DNA from: Alicyclobacillus sp.
GTDB lineage: Bacteria; Bacillota; Bacilli; Alicyclobacillales; Alicyclobacillaceae
DNA length: 64,000 bases
Direction of reading: 5' to 3'
Assembly: GCA_023511295.1 (NCBI GenBank)
Contig: JAIMBT010000006.1
Span: 83,672-147,671 of the forward strand
The notes under the pieces were generated by a model. That model searched no databases, was not told the origin of the DNA, and worked only from the letters and a program-made list of their open reading frames with translations. This document shows positions 17,238-25,296 of the stretch, one piece after another. Each line of letters starts with the position of its first letter. The stretch's first letter is position 1. The position numbers and the translations under genes were made by a program.

Positions 17238-18146
17238 CTATGGGGTGGCCCCTACGACACGCCACGGGTGCGTGTAGACGTGAAAGGCGCCGCCGCGAAC
17301 GAAGCCGACGGCGGTAATCCCGAGTTCCTCCGCGATGTCGAGGGCGAGTTGCGTCGGTGCGGATTTCGCCAACACCACACCGACGCCAATCTTCGCCACC
17401 TTCAGCAACACCTCAGAGGACAAGCGCCCGCTGAACGCAATCACGCGCCCCGCGACCGTACCGCCGTGGCGAAACACGTGTCCGTACAACTTGTCGAGGG
17501 CGTTGTGGCGGCCGATGTCCGTCCTCGACAGCTCCACCGCATCCGGTGTGCAGAGGCTCGCCATGTGCACACCGCCCGTTTCCCGCCACAGGTCCGCCTC
17601 GCCTTCCATCGCCGCCATGAGGCGCAGAACTTGGTCCGGGTGGATGCACACCGGGTCAGTCACCCGTTTCGCGGTGTGTGCGTCGTTGTAGTAGTAGAAC
17701 ATCTGCCGCCCCTTGCCGCAACACGACCCGATGTAACGCTTGTTGTAGAACGCCTGATTGAAGTTGACCTCGGTGGTCGTGCGTACCCGCGCTGTTCCGC
17801 GGTACCGGCTCACCTGCAGGTCCGTGATTTGGCCGGGGCTGCGGACGACGCCCTCAGAAGCCAAAAATCCCACCACCAAGTCCTCCAGGTACTCCGGCGT
17901 GCACACCACCGTGGCCATCTCCTGGTCATTCACGTAGAGCGTTAGTGCGTACTCCGTCGCGACCGCGTCCGTGCGCGGTGCGAAGCCCGTGCCATCGTAA
18001 TGAAGGATGCGACGTTCCACCTGCTGCGGCAACCGGCCAGCGGTCGGCGCTGGCGGCGGATTCATCTCGGCCCTCGCCAGAGGGGTCGCGCCCGCCGACG
18101 GTGCACTCGGCGGCACGCCCCCCGGTGCCATGCCGTGGTCCTTCAC
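17238..18146 (-). CDS. fdhD: FdhD, sulfurtransferase for formate dehydrogenase
   Basis: FdhD carries sulfur from a cysteine desulfurase to the molybdenum cofactor of formate dehydrogenase. The sulfur-relay cysteines (GSCCGKG), the GGVHMASL motif and the SRTDIGRHNALDKLYG block are all intact. The first ~40 residues are Pro/Ala-rich and poorly conserved; the true start could lie at an internal ATG. The gene overlaps the DUF1641 gene by 4 bases (ATGA) and follows fdhA, so the enzyme and its maturation factor are made together. Confidence 0.95.
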   Translation of the reverse strand: MKDHGMAPGGVPPSAPSAGATPLARAEMNPPPAPTAGRLPQQVERRILHYDGTGFAPRTDAVATEYALTLYVNDQEMATVVCTPEYLEDLVVGFLASEGVVRSPGQITDLQVSRYRGTARVRTTTEVNFNQAFYNKRYIGSCCGKGRQMFYYYNDAHTAKRVTDPVCIHPDQVLRLMAAMEGEADLWRETGGVHMASLCTPDAVELSRTDIGRHNALDKLYGHVFRHGGTVAGRVIAFSGRLSSEVLLKVAKIGVGVVLAKSAPTQLALDIAEELGITAVGFVRGGAFHVYTHPWRVVGATP

Positions 18147-18643
18147 GTTTGGTCCGCCTCCGCCGATGTTGTGCGCAAGCCCTGGCCGAACGCCTTCAAG
18201 AAGGCCAACGCGGCACCCAGGCCCGCGGCCACATCCGGGTCTTTCAGGTGGCGCAAGAGGTCGAACACGCCCATCGGCGCGGACTTGGCTGCCGCCTCAG
18301 CCGCCGCGTGAATCCCGGCCGTCGTGGCGGTGGCGGTGTGGCGAGTCAGGGCCGGATCGACCTGGCCGATGGCGCCGATGAGCGTCAGGACATTGCGGAT
18401 CCCGTTCACGGCACCGGGCTGGTTCAACTCGCCAAGGGCCAACTGCAACACCTGGTCTCCCCGCTCAAACAGCGCCGTCAGCAACTGCAGCGCCTCTCGG
18501 TCGTGCATCGCCTGAAGCAACCGCAAGCTCTCCAACAGGCCCTCTGCGTGTTGGGCCGCCTGCTGCCGCAGTTCGAGAAGCCGCTCCTCTGCGACAGCCT
18601 CCCCGCCGCTCTGAGGTCGCAGGGTGGTCACTGGCTTTGCCAT
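18143..18643 (-). CDS. DUF1641 protein of the formate dehydrogenase operon
   Basis: The 166-residue helical protein matches the DUF1641 family, which is often encoded next to fdhA-like formate dehydrogenases in Bacillales (YrhD/YjgD-like). Characteristic parts are LLQAMHDREALQLLTALFERGDQVL and the C-terminal MGVFDLLRHLKDPDVAAGLGAALAFLKAFG. It may be an accessory or small subunit of the enzyme; the biochemical role is not established. The ATG at 18643 has AAAGGAGG, sits 14 bases after fdhA and overlaps fdhD. Confidence 0.85.
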   Translation of the reverse strand: MAKPVTTLRPQSGGEAVAEERLLELRQQAAQHAEGLLESLRLLQAMHDREALQLLTALFERGDQVLQLALGELNQPGAVNGIRNVLTLIGAIGQVDPALTRHTATATTAGIHAAAEAAAKSAPMGVFDLLRHLKDPDVAAGLGAALAFLKAFGQGLRTTSAEADQT

Positions 18644-18657
18644 CCGCCTGCCTCCTT

Positions 18658-21639
18658 TCACTCCGTCGACTGAATTGTCGTCGTTCCAACCAGCGGCCGA
18701 TAGTCGCGCCGCGCCCACTTGCGCTCGACTTCCACCCCCGGCCGCGGGTGAGGCTGCTTGAGGCGGAAGTTATTCCGCCCGAGGGGTGGTTTTCCAACCG
18801 TCTCCAAAACCTCGATGCGCACCTTCATGTCCTTGTACGCCGGGGTGTGGGTGTCCTTGTCCGCAGCGCTGCTCGTCAGCAGGTTGACCGCTTCGTCCGC
18901 TGCGTTCATCGGGATGTAGATCTCGTGGCCCTGCACGCGGTCGGTGACCACCGCACGCAACTTCACGGCGCCGTACGGCGAGACCACCCGCAGCAGAGAA
19001 CCGTCGCGAATCCCCCGGGCAGCGACGAGATCTCGGGACACCTCGACGAAGGCGCTCGGCACCTTCTCGGCAATCCCCGGGACGCGGTACGTGAGGTTTC
19101 CCTCGTGGAAGTGCTCCAAGAGCCGACCGTTGTTCAGGTGCACGTCGTACACCTCGGGCAAGGTCATCGTGGGCGTCCAATCCACGGGAACCAAGCGCGC
19201 TGTTCCACCTGGGAGCGGAAACTGTTCGGTGTAGAGCAACGGGCTGTCGGTTCCATCTGGAAAGACCGGCCACTGCAGGCTTTGGTATCCTTCCAAGCGC
19301 TCGTAGTTTGCCCCCTTTAGGATCTCGGCAATCCCGCAGGCCTCCTCGAAAATCTCCCGCGGCGACGCGTAGTGCCATTCCGCCCCCAAGCGGTTCGCGA
19401 GGTCCTGGATGATTTGCCAGTCCGGGCGAGATTGTCCGAGCGGCGCCAACGCCTGATACAGCCGTTGGATGCGGCGCTCGGTGTTCGTGAACGTCCCTTC
19501 CTTCTCCAGGCTCGGTGCGGCCGGGAGGATGACGTCGGCGAACTGGGCCGTCTTCGTGAAAAACACATCCTGGACGACGAAGAAATCGAGTTTCTCGAAC
19601 GCCTGTTGGACATGGTTCGCATTCGAGTCCACCACAGCCATGTCCTCTCCCACCAGATACAGGGCCTTCAGCTCGCCGGCGTGGATGGCGTCCACCATCT
19701 GGTGGTTGTTCAGCCCTGGGTTGGCGGGTACCTGCACGCCCCAGGCCGCCGACCACTTCTCCCGGACCGCCGCCTGGGCCACCGGCTCGTAGCCCGGGAA
19801 GTTGGCCGGCGCGCAGCCGAAGTCGCCCGCGCCCTGGACGTTGTTGTGTCCGCGCAGCGGATAGGCACCCGTGCCAGGCCGCCCGACGTTGCCCGTCACC
19901 AGCAGGAGGTTGCAGATGGCCGTGCTGGTGTCGCTTCCACCCAGTTGTTGCGTGACACCCATCGCCCAACAGATGCAGACCCGTTCCGCCGCCAAGATCA
20001 TCTCCGCGACGTCCACCAGTTGCTGTTGCGGAATGCCGGTCAACTGCTCTGCGTACGCCAGCGTGAACCGGCTGAGGGAAGCGCGGTAATCAGCAAGTCC
20101 GGTCACGCGCTCGTCCAGGAACGCCGTCTTCTCCCGCCCGTGGTCCAGGATGTATTTGGTCACCGCACTCAACCACACCAAGTCCGTCCCGGGCCGCGGA
20201 TGCAGGTAGATATCGGCCCGCCGCGCCAGGTCGTTGCGGCGCAGATCCGCCACAATCAACTTCTGCCCGAACTTCTTGTGGGCGCGCCGGATGCGGGTCG
20301 ACAACACCGGGTGCGACTCCGCTGGGTTGGCGCCGACGATGATGACGAGATCTGCCTGTTCCAGGTCGCGGATGGATCCCGAATCCCCACCGTACCCCAT
20401 CGTCCGCCGCAGCGCTTCCGTGGCAGGCGCCTGGCAGTAGCGGGAGCAGTTGTCGATGTTGTTGGTGTGCAGGACCGCGCGTGCGAGCTTCTGCATCAAG
20501 TAGTTCTCTTCGTTGGTTGACTTGGACGAGGAGATGAGCGCGATGCTGTCGTCGCCGTGCACTGCCCGTATCTCCTGCAGGCGCTTCGCGGTGTAGTCGA
20601 GCGCTTCGTCCCAGCTCACGGGCACAAAGGCGTCGCCGCGGCGGATGAGCGGCTGCTGCAGCCGCTCTTCGCTGTTCACCCAGTCCCAGCCAAACTTGCC
20701 CTTCACACATGTCGAGATTTGATTGGCGGGCGCTTCCATCCGCGGCTCGACCTTCAACACCTTCCGACCCTTGGTCCAGACGTCGAAGCTGCAGCCGACC
20801 CCGCAGTAGGTGCAGACCGTCTTCGTCTTGCGGATGCGAGCCTCGCGCAGCTCCGCCTCCATCTCGGAGAGGGCGAAGATCTGGCTGTAGCTGGTCTCCA
20901 CCTGCTTGGTCAGAGTGATCATGCCACTGAGGGTCTCCTTCTCGAGACCCGTCAAAAAGCCGGCTTCCCCCAGCATTGACTTCTCCATCAACGCGTTGCA
21001 GGGGCAAACCGTCACACAATGCCCACAGGAAACGCACGATGACTCGTTGATGGGTACATCGTCGTCCCAGATGACCCGCGGCTGATCTCGTTCCCAGTCG
21101 ATGGACAAAACTTCACTCACCTGCAGGTTCTGACACGCTTCCACACAGCGGCCACAGAGGATGCACTGGTCCGGGTCATAGCGGTAGAACGGATTCGAAT
21201 CGTCCACCGCGTAGCCCTTCGGCGTAAAGGGGGCCGTTTGGTGCTCCACACCCATCTGCATGACCGTGTTGTGCAGCGTGCAATTTTTGTTGTTGTTGTC
21301 GCAGACCGTACAGTACAACTCGTGGTTAACGAGAATTCGATCCATCGCTTCCTTACGCGCGTGACGCGCGGCGACAGACTTCGTGCGCACCACCATGCCG
21401 TCTTGCACGGACGTCGCGCACGCGCGCACCAAGGTGCCATTCACCTCTGCGAGACAAGTATCACACGTCTGAATCGGTCCGAGCGCAGGGTGGTGGCAGA
21501 CGTGCGGAAACTGCCCGTCCTGCGCGAGAATCGCGGCGAGCACCGTGCTACCTGGCGAAACTGCGACGGTTCGGCCATCTACCTCCAGCGTCCAAGCGGA
21601 TGGCTCCGCTTGCTGACGAACCTGAGTGTCCAGGGCCAC
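18658..21639 (-). CDS. Formate dehydrogenase alpha subunit (molybdopterin, Cys type)
   Basis: The 993-residue protein joins an N-terminal 2Fe-2S ferredoxin domain (CHHPALGPIQTCDTC), a His-Cys iron-sulfur domain (HELYCTVCDNNNKNC), two 4Fe-4S clusters (CILCGRCVEAC, CVSCGHCVTVC) and the bis-MGD catalytic domain with its own 4Fe-4S site (CTYCGVGC). The Mo ligand position reads SRYCQAP, so it is a cysteine and not a selenocysteine enzyme. It oxidises formate to CO2, probably in the cytoplasm, passing electrons to a quinone or NAD partner encoded elsewhere. I chose the GTG at 21639, 8 bases after AGGAGG; a GTG at 21645 is too close. The frame stays open upstream to an ATG at 21834. Confidence 0.93.
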   Translation of the reverse strand: MALDTQVRQQAEPSAWTLEVDGRTVAVSPGSTVLAAILAQDGQFPHVCHHPALGPIQTCDTCLAEVNGTLVRACATSVQDGMVVRTKSVAARHARKEAMDRILVNHELYCTVCDNNNKNCTLHNTVMQMGVEHQTAPFTPKGYAVDDSNPFYRYDPDQCILCGRCVEACQNLQVSEVLSIDWERDQPRVIWDDDVPINESSCVSCGHCVTVCPCNALMEKSMLGEAGFLTGLEKETLSGMITLTKQVETSYSQIFALSEMEAELREARIRKTKTVCTYCGVGCSFDVWTKGRKVLKVEPRMEAPANQISTCVKGKFGWDWVNSEERLQQPLIRRGDAFVPVSWDEALDYTAKRLQEIRAVHGDDSIALISSSKSTNEENYLMQKLARAVLHTNNIDNCSRYCQAPATEALRRTMGYGGDSGSIRDLEQADLVIIVGANPAESHPVLSTRIRRAHKKFGQKLIVADLRRNDLARRADIYLHPRPGTDLVWLSAVTKYILDHGREKTAFLDERVTGLADYRASLSRFTLAYAEQLTGIPQQQLVDVAEMILAAERVCICWAMGVTQQLGGSDTSTAICNLLLVTGNVGRPGTGAYPLRGHNNVQGAGDFGCAPANFPGYEPVAQAAVREKWSAAWGVQVPANPGLNNHQMVDAIHAGELKALYLVGEDMAVVDSNANHVQQAFEKLDFFVVQDVFFTKTAQFADVILPAAPSLEKEGTFTNTERRIQRLYQALAPLGQSRPDWQIIQDLANRLGAEWHYASPREIFEEACGIAEILKGANYERLEGYQSLQWPVFPDGTDSPLLYTEQFPLPGGTARLVPVDWTPTMTLPEVYDVHLNNGRLLEHFHEGNLTYRVPGIAEKVPSAFVEVSRDLVAARGIRDGSLLRVVSPYGAVKLRAVVTDRVQGHEIYIPMNAADEAVNLLTSSAADKDTHTPAYKDMKVRIEVLETVGKPPLGRNNFRLKQPHPRPGVEVERKWARRDYRPLVGTTTIQSTE

Positions 21640-21869
21640 AATCACCGCCTCCTGTCGTATCTCAATCCGCGTTCGACTGAACGGCCGAATCGACCGAGAC
21701 GCTCGGTTCCTGTCGCGTCCGCATCGCTGTGGGTACGACAAAGCGTCCGAACCGCACCCACCCGGCCAATCGGCGATGCGCAGAGCATGGCGCGGTACCG
21801 CGTTCGGTTCCAGCCGCCCGCTCCGTTCGGACATAGTTTTAGTATAGATGAAACGGACTGTATTGACAA
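21640..21869 (-). promoter_or_regulatory. Promoter and long structured leader of the fdh operon
   Basis: Leftward TTGTCA (21869-21864) and TATACT (21846-21841) are 17 bases apart, an excellent sigma-A promoter. About 195 bases of leader follow before the ribosome site. The leader can close an 8-bp stem (21825-21832 with 21745-21752) around a 12-bp perfect palindrome (21791-21802). A cofactor-sensing RNA (for example a molybdenum-cofactor element) is possible but its consensus was not matched. Confidence 0.7.
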
Positions 21870-21918
21870 TTTCAACGTTTTGTGTGGCGAGGTCGGTCTG
21901 GCTATCGGAACGCTCACA

Positions 21919-23211
21919 TCAGTCCCTGTCGAAGTCTCGAAACAGCCGCCCGTAGAGGAGCGTGGAGCACAGCTGTAAACCGGCGGTCAGAAAGAAGGGA
22001 AGGGACAGGCTGCCGACGTCGTACAGGGACCCCGAGATGGACGGTCCAATGGCCGACGTGGCGCGCATCGCGAGTGAGTTCATACTGACCGAGAACCCGC
22101 GCCGCTTGTCCCGCGTCAAGCTGCTGCTGAGTGCGGACCGGGCCCCTTGCGTGCCGCGGCTGAAGGCTGACCGGACGATGTAGATGACCGATGCCAGCCA
22201 AAACGACCGCGCCAGGGGGAGCAACAGCATCATCAGGATGCCGAACAACTGCAGCCACACCACAGACCGGACCATCCCGAACCGCTGCGTCAGGGCGCCC
22301 GTCAAGACCGAGGAGACACCGGTGAAGACGAAAGACAGCGCGAGCGTGACGCCCACCGCCGCGGCAGACACGCCGAACTTCGCTGCGAACCAGTACGACA
22401 TGAGCGGCCCGACGAAACCGATGGCCAAGCCGTTCAACATGTTGACAAGGGCCAGTTTCGCCATGTTGCGGTTCTCCTGCCGACGGACCCGCTCCTCGTC
22501 GTGGACCGGCCCACCTACTTCCCCTCCCCGCGGCGTCGGCGTCTGTGGAGCGGCTGACTCGACTGCCGCTGCACGCCCTTCCTCAACACGCGCAGGCGAC
22601 CGCGAGGCACGGTCAGCCCTGTGCCGTTCAGAAGGCGCCGTCGCAATCACCACAACGCATGCGGCCGATGCGATGCACATCAGGATGAACAAGGGGCGGA
22701 AGCTGGCGGGTGAGAGGAGACCGTTGCTCCACAACCGCGGTAAGCCAGCCAGTAGGCAACCGGCCGCCATGCCGAAAAAGCCGAGCGCCGTGTTGACGCT
22801 GAACACCCGTCCGCGGTCAGATCTCGGCACATGCGCCGCCATCCACGCCTGTTCGGCCGGCGTAAACGGCCCAGCCGCGCCGTTTTGCCCGCGCCCGAAT
22901 CCCGTGAGCACGATGACGATAGATAACAGTGTTGCATTGGTGCTCACCGTCAACAAAGCGGCAGCGACCACGGTCAGACATTCATACACCAATAGGAACG
23001 GCTTGCGCCCGATACGGTCGCTGAGTACACCGACCAGCAAGATGAGCACCGCCCCGACCAAACCAGCCGTGGCGAGGACACTTCCGATAGCCGTGCCCGA
23101 CCAGTGCAGGGACTTCAGGTACAGCGCCAGGTCCACGACAGCGATGCCCTGGCTGATGCTGCGCAGAACCCTCGCCAATTGGAGGTGCAAGACGGTACGA
23201 TCTCGATTCAC
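21919..23211 (-). CDS. MFS transporter
   Basis: The 430-residue protein has two six-helix halves with the MFS loop motif GVLSDRIGRKPF after helix 2 and a long hydrophilic central loop (about residues 190-245) rich in charged and Pro residues. The N-terminal LALYLKSLHWSGTAIG and C-terminal GARSALSSSLTRDKRRGFSVSMNSLA blocks resemble drug- or sugar-efflux type carriers. Substrate is unknown. The GTG at 23211 has only a weak ribosome site. It stands alone, downstream on the strand of the FTR1 gene and upstream of the fdh promoter. Confidence 0.85.
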   Translation of the reverse strand: MNRDRTVLHLQLARVLRSISQGIAVVDLALYLKSLHWSGTAIGSVLATAGLVGAVLILLVGVLSDRIGRKPFLLVYECLTVVAAALLTVSTNATLLSIVIVLTGFGRGQNGAAGPFTPAEQAWMAAHVPRSDRGRVFSVNTALGFFGMAAGCLLAGLPRLWSNGLLSPASFRPLFILMCIASAACVVVIATAPSERHRADRASRSPARVEEGRAAAVESAAPQTPTPRGGEVGGPVHDEERVRRQENRNMAKLALVNMLNGLAIGFVGPLMSYWFAAKFGVSAAAVGVTLALSFVFTGVSSVLTGALTQRFGMVRSVVWLQLFGILMMLLLPLARSFWLASVIYIVRSAFSRGTQGARSALSSSLTRDKRRGFSVSMNSLAMRATSAIGPSISGSLYDVGSLSLPFFLTAGLQLCSTLLYGRLFRDFDRD

Positions 23212-23423
23212 CGTAAACAGATGCCTTCACCCCCCCGTCCTGTTGACCACTCCCGGCTGCTCTTCTTCTGCAGTATACGCCGCCAGCAGCGCCGTCCCTC
23301 CCGGACGGTCCAGCGATGCCCGCCGAGACTCGTAGCGGAACGCCGTTCCGCTATGTGGGACAGGATGGGCCCTTGCCAGCTCCATAGCGGAACCGCGTTC
23401 CCTTGTGCCACGGCAGCTCGCCT

Positions 23424-24251
23424 TCAGGCGCGAGCCGCTGTTTGCGCTGGCCGCCCGCTGCCCCGGTTGAACAGGACCAGCGCAACCGCCAGGTAGACGA
23501 CCCACACGGCCGCCTGCAGGACGCTCGGGTGGTCCGAGTAGCCGATCAGCGCATGCAGGACACTGCCGACAACACTGTGGGCACTGAGAACACTCGAGAG
23601 GTCGTAGGCATACGCGGTCGGGTGCCAGATCCCTGCCTCTGCGGCCGAGTGCACCGCGTTGCCGAGCAACCCTGCTGCGACGACAATCAGCGCATTGCCC
23701 ATGATGCGAAAGAAGCGGTTCAGGTTTAACCTGGCCGTTCCGCGGTAGATGGACCAACCCACTGCCGCCGCAATCGCGAGACCTGCCAACGCCCCCCACG
23801 CGACCGGGCTGGCCTGATGGCCTTGGTCGGCGATGGCGAGCAGGAACATCACCAATTCCAGTACCTCGCGGATGACGGTGATGAACGCCAGAAAGACAAT
23901 CTGCCACACGCCGCCCCGATGAACCGCGGCGTCAACCCGTCCTTGAATCACCCGCCCTAACGAGCGACTGTTCTGCTTCATCCAGAAGGTCATGTAGGAC
24001 AGGATTCCGACTGCGACCAGAAACACGCCGGTCTCCAGGTCTGCCTGACCGCTCCACTCCTGTTCCCCGGTGACGACGTACAGGACACTGCCGAGCGCAC
24101 CGGCCAGGACCAGAGCGGCTCCAGAGCCGAGCCAGACATATTTGAAATGCTGCCGCTGCGACAGTTTCTTGAGGTACGCGAAGATGATGCCGAGAATCAG
24201 CGAGATCTCGAGCCCTTCTCGAAGGGCCACCAACAACGCCGTCACAAGCAC
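23424..24251 (-). CDS. FTR1 family high-affinity iron permease
   Basis: The protein has seven hydrophobic segments and both iron-binding REGLE-type motifs of the FTR1/EfeU family: ALREGLEISLILG at the N-terminus and VIREVLELVMF in the fourth segment. It transports ferric/ferrous iron into the cell. I chose the GTG at 24251, which follows GGGGGA and starts right at the first conserved helix; the ATG at 24302 lacks a ribosome site. No EfeO/EfeB or multicopper oxidase partner is adjacent. The promoter at 24354-24382 overlaps repeated TTAGT/ACTAA half-sites, consistent with metal control. Confidence 0.92.
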   Translation of the reverse strand: MLVTALLVALREGLEISLILGIIFAYLKKLSQRQHFKYVWLGSGAALVLAGALGSVLYVVTGEQEWSGQADLETGVFLVAVGILSYMTFWMKQNSRSLGRVIQGRVDAAVHRGGVWQIVFLAFITVIREVLELVMFLLAIADQGHQASPVAWGALAGLAIAAAVGWSIYRGTARLNLNRFFRIMGNALIVVAAGLLGNAVHSAAEAGIWHPTAYAYDLSSVLSAHSVVGSVLHALIGYSDHPSVLQAAVWVVYLAVALVLFNRGSGRPAQTAARA

Positions 24252-24353
24252 AAGACATTCCCCCAGTCGATGCGCTATGATGTTGAGTAAACGAGTCAAC
24301 ATTACGGGACGCTCGTTCGCAGACCGGAGACACCCCGGCGTTTGACGCGCCTT

Positions 24354-24390
24354 ACTCTACACTAACCATATGTATTAGTCAATACTAACC
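24354..24390 (-). promoter_or_regulatory. FTR1 promoter with TTAGT/ACTAA half-sites
   Basis: Leftward TTGACT (24382-24377) and TAGAGT (24359-24354) are 17 bases apart. The half-site ACTAA occurs at 24361 and 24384 and TTAGT at 24375, giving an inverted repeat (24375-24388) over the -35 box. The layout fits a repressor such as an iron-responsive DtxR/Fur-type protein; the protein itself is not identified. Confidence 0.7.
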
Positions 24391-24508
24391 GACAGACCGG
24401 TGCTCCGGCAGAAAGGGTGGGGGGCCGTGATCGGATTCACAGTCGGTTGTGCGCCCATGAGATATGCTCGTCACTGCCGAAGGATGAATCACAAAGGGGC
24501 TGGGTACA

Positions 24509-24868
24509 GTGCGCGTTCGGGAACACTTCTTGTTAGGTACAGACACCGCGACCATCACGGTGACAGCGAAGGGCGATTGCGCGCGAGATGCGCTGTTTCG
24601 GCACGCCGTGGCCAGTATCTTGACACGCTACCAAGAGGAGTTTGGCGAGGAAGCGTGTCGCGCCTTTATGCAGCAGCTTGCACGCGCCCCGCTGCAGCCA
24701 TCCACGTGGCGGTTGCAGCCAGAGGATTCCTGCTGGAGTGTGGCCGCGGCATCGAATCCCTCGCTCACGGCATCGAACCCATCGTCCGCAGCAGCAGGGC
24801 CAGCATCCAACGGGCGGATGGCGTCCGATTCACAGGACGGACACCGCGCATCGAGCGGTTCCGTCTGA
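24509..24868 (+). CDS. Hypothetical protein with Ser/Ala-rich tail
   Basis: The 119-residue frame starts with GTG after AAAGGGGC and encodes a folded-looking N-terminal half (VREHFLLGTDTATITVTAKG...AVASILTRYQEEFGEEACRAFMQQLA) followed by a low-complexity Ser/Ala/Asn tail. I do not recognise it. It precedes the Rieske gene on the same strand, with a tandem repeat in between. The first half looks coding; the tail may be non-conserved. Confidence 0.5.
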   Translation: MRVREHFLLGTDTATITVTAKGDCARDALFRHAVASILTRYQEEFGEEACRAFMQQLARAPLQPSTWRLQPEDSCWSVAAASNPSLTASNPSSAAAGPASNGRMASDSQDGHRASSGSV

Positions 24869-24933
24869 TACACTGTCGGCTGTGACCCGCTGACGTGCAG
24901 TGCGGTGAGGTCTGATAGACTGTCGGCTGTGAC
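24864..24933 (+). repeat. Direct repeat, 23-bp unit, 47-bp period
   Basis: The 23-base unit beginning tctgata and ending ggctgtgac occurs at 24864-24886 and 24911-24933 with one mismatch; the bases after each copy are also similar (gacgt near 24892 and 24939). It looks like an imperfect 47-bp tandem duplication covering the stop codon of the hypothetical gene and the leader of the Rieske gene. Confidence 0.8.
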
Positions 24934-24966
24934 GGGTCGACGTACGGATGGGAGGAGACAGGACCT

Positions 24967-25275
24967 ATGGCGTGGATCGACATCGGCGAAGAATCGGATA
25001 TCCCGGTCGGCAACATGCGGTATTATTCCATACAAGACATCGAGTTGGACGTCTACCACCTGGAGGACGGGTGGTTCGCCACGGCCGACCTGTGTACGCA
25101 CGAGGACTGCTCGCTGTCTGAAGGCGACATCGAGGGCAACGAGATTGTCTGCTGGTGCCACGGCGGAGCGTTTGACATCCGCACGGGCGCTGCGACGCGG
25201 ATGCCCTGCGTGCGGCCGGTCGAGACGTTTCCCGTCCGCGTACGAGACGGCCGGATTGAGGTCGATGTGGACTAG
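24967..25275 (+). CDS. Rieske 2Fe-2S ferredoxin
   Basis: The 102-residue protein is a single Rieske domain with the two ligand boxes CTHEDCSL (C-x-H) and CWCHGGAFD (C-x2-H), and ends with VRVRDGRIEVDVD. Such soluble Rieske proteins feed electrons to oxygenases or act in nitrite-reductase-type complexes. The ATG at 24967 follows GGGAGGAG. The next gene, corA-like, begins 22 bases later, so they are probably cotranscribed, but no oxygenase is nearby. Confidence 0.94.
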   Translation: MAWIDIGEESDIPVGNMRYYSIQDIELDVYHLEDGWFATADLCTHEDCSLSEGDIEGNEIVCWCHGGAFDIRTGAATRMPCVRPVETFPVRVRDGRIEVDVD

Positions 25276-25296
25276 CCGCGGTCGAAAGGACCGGGC

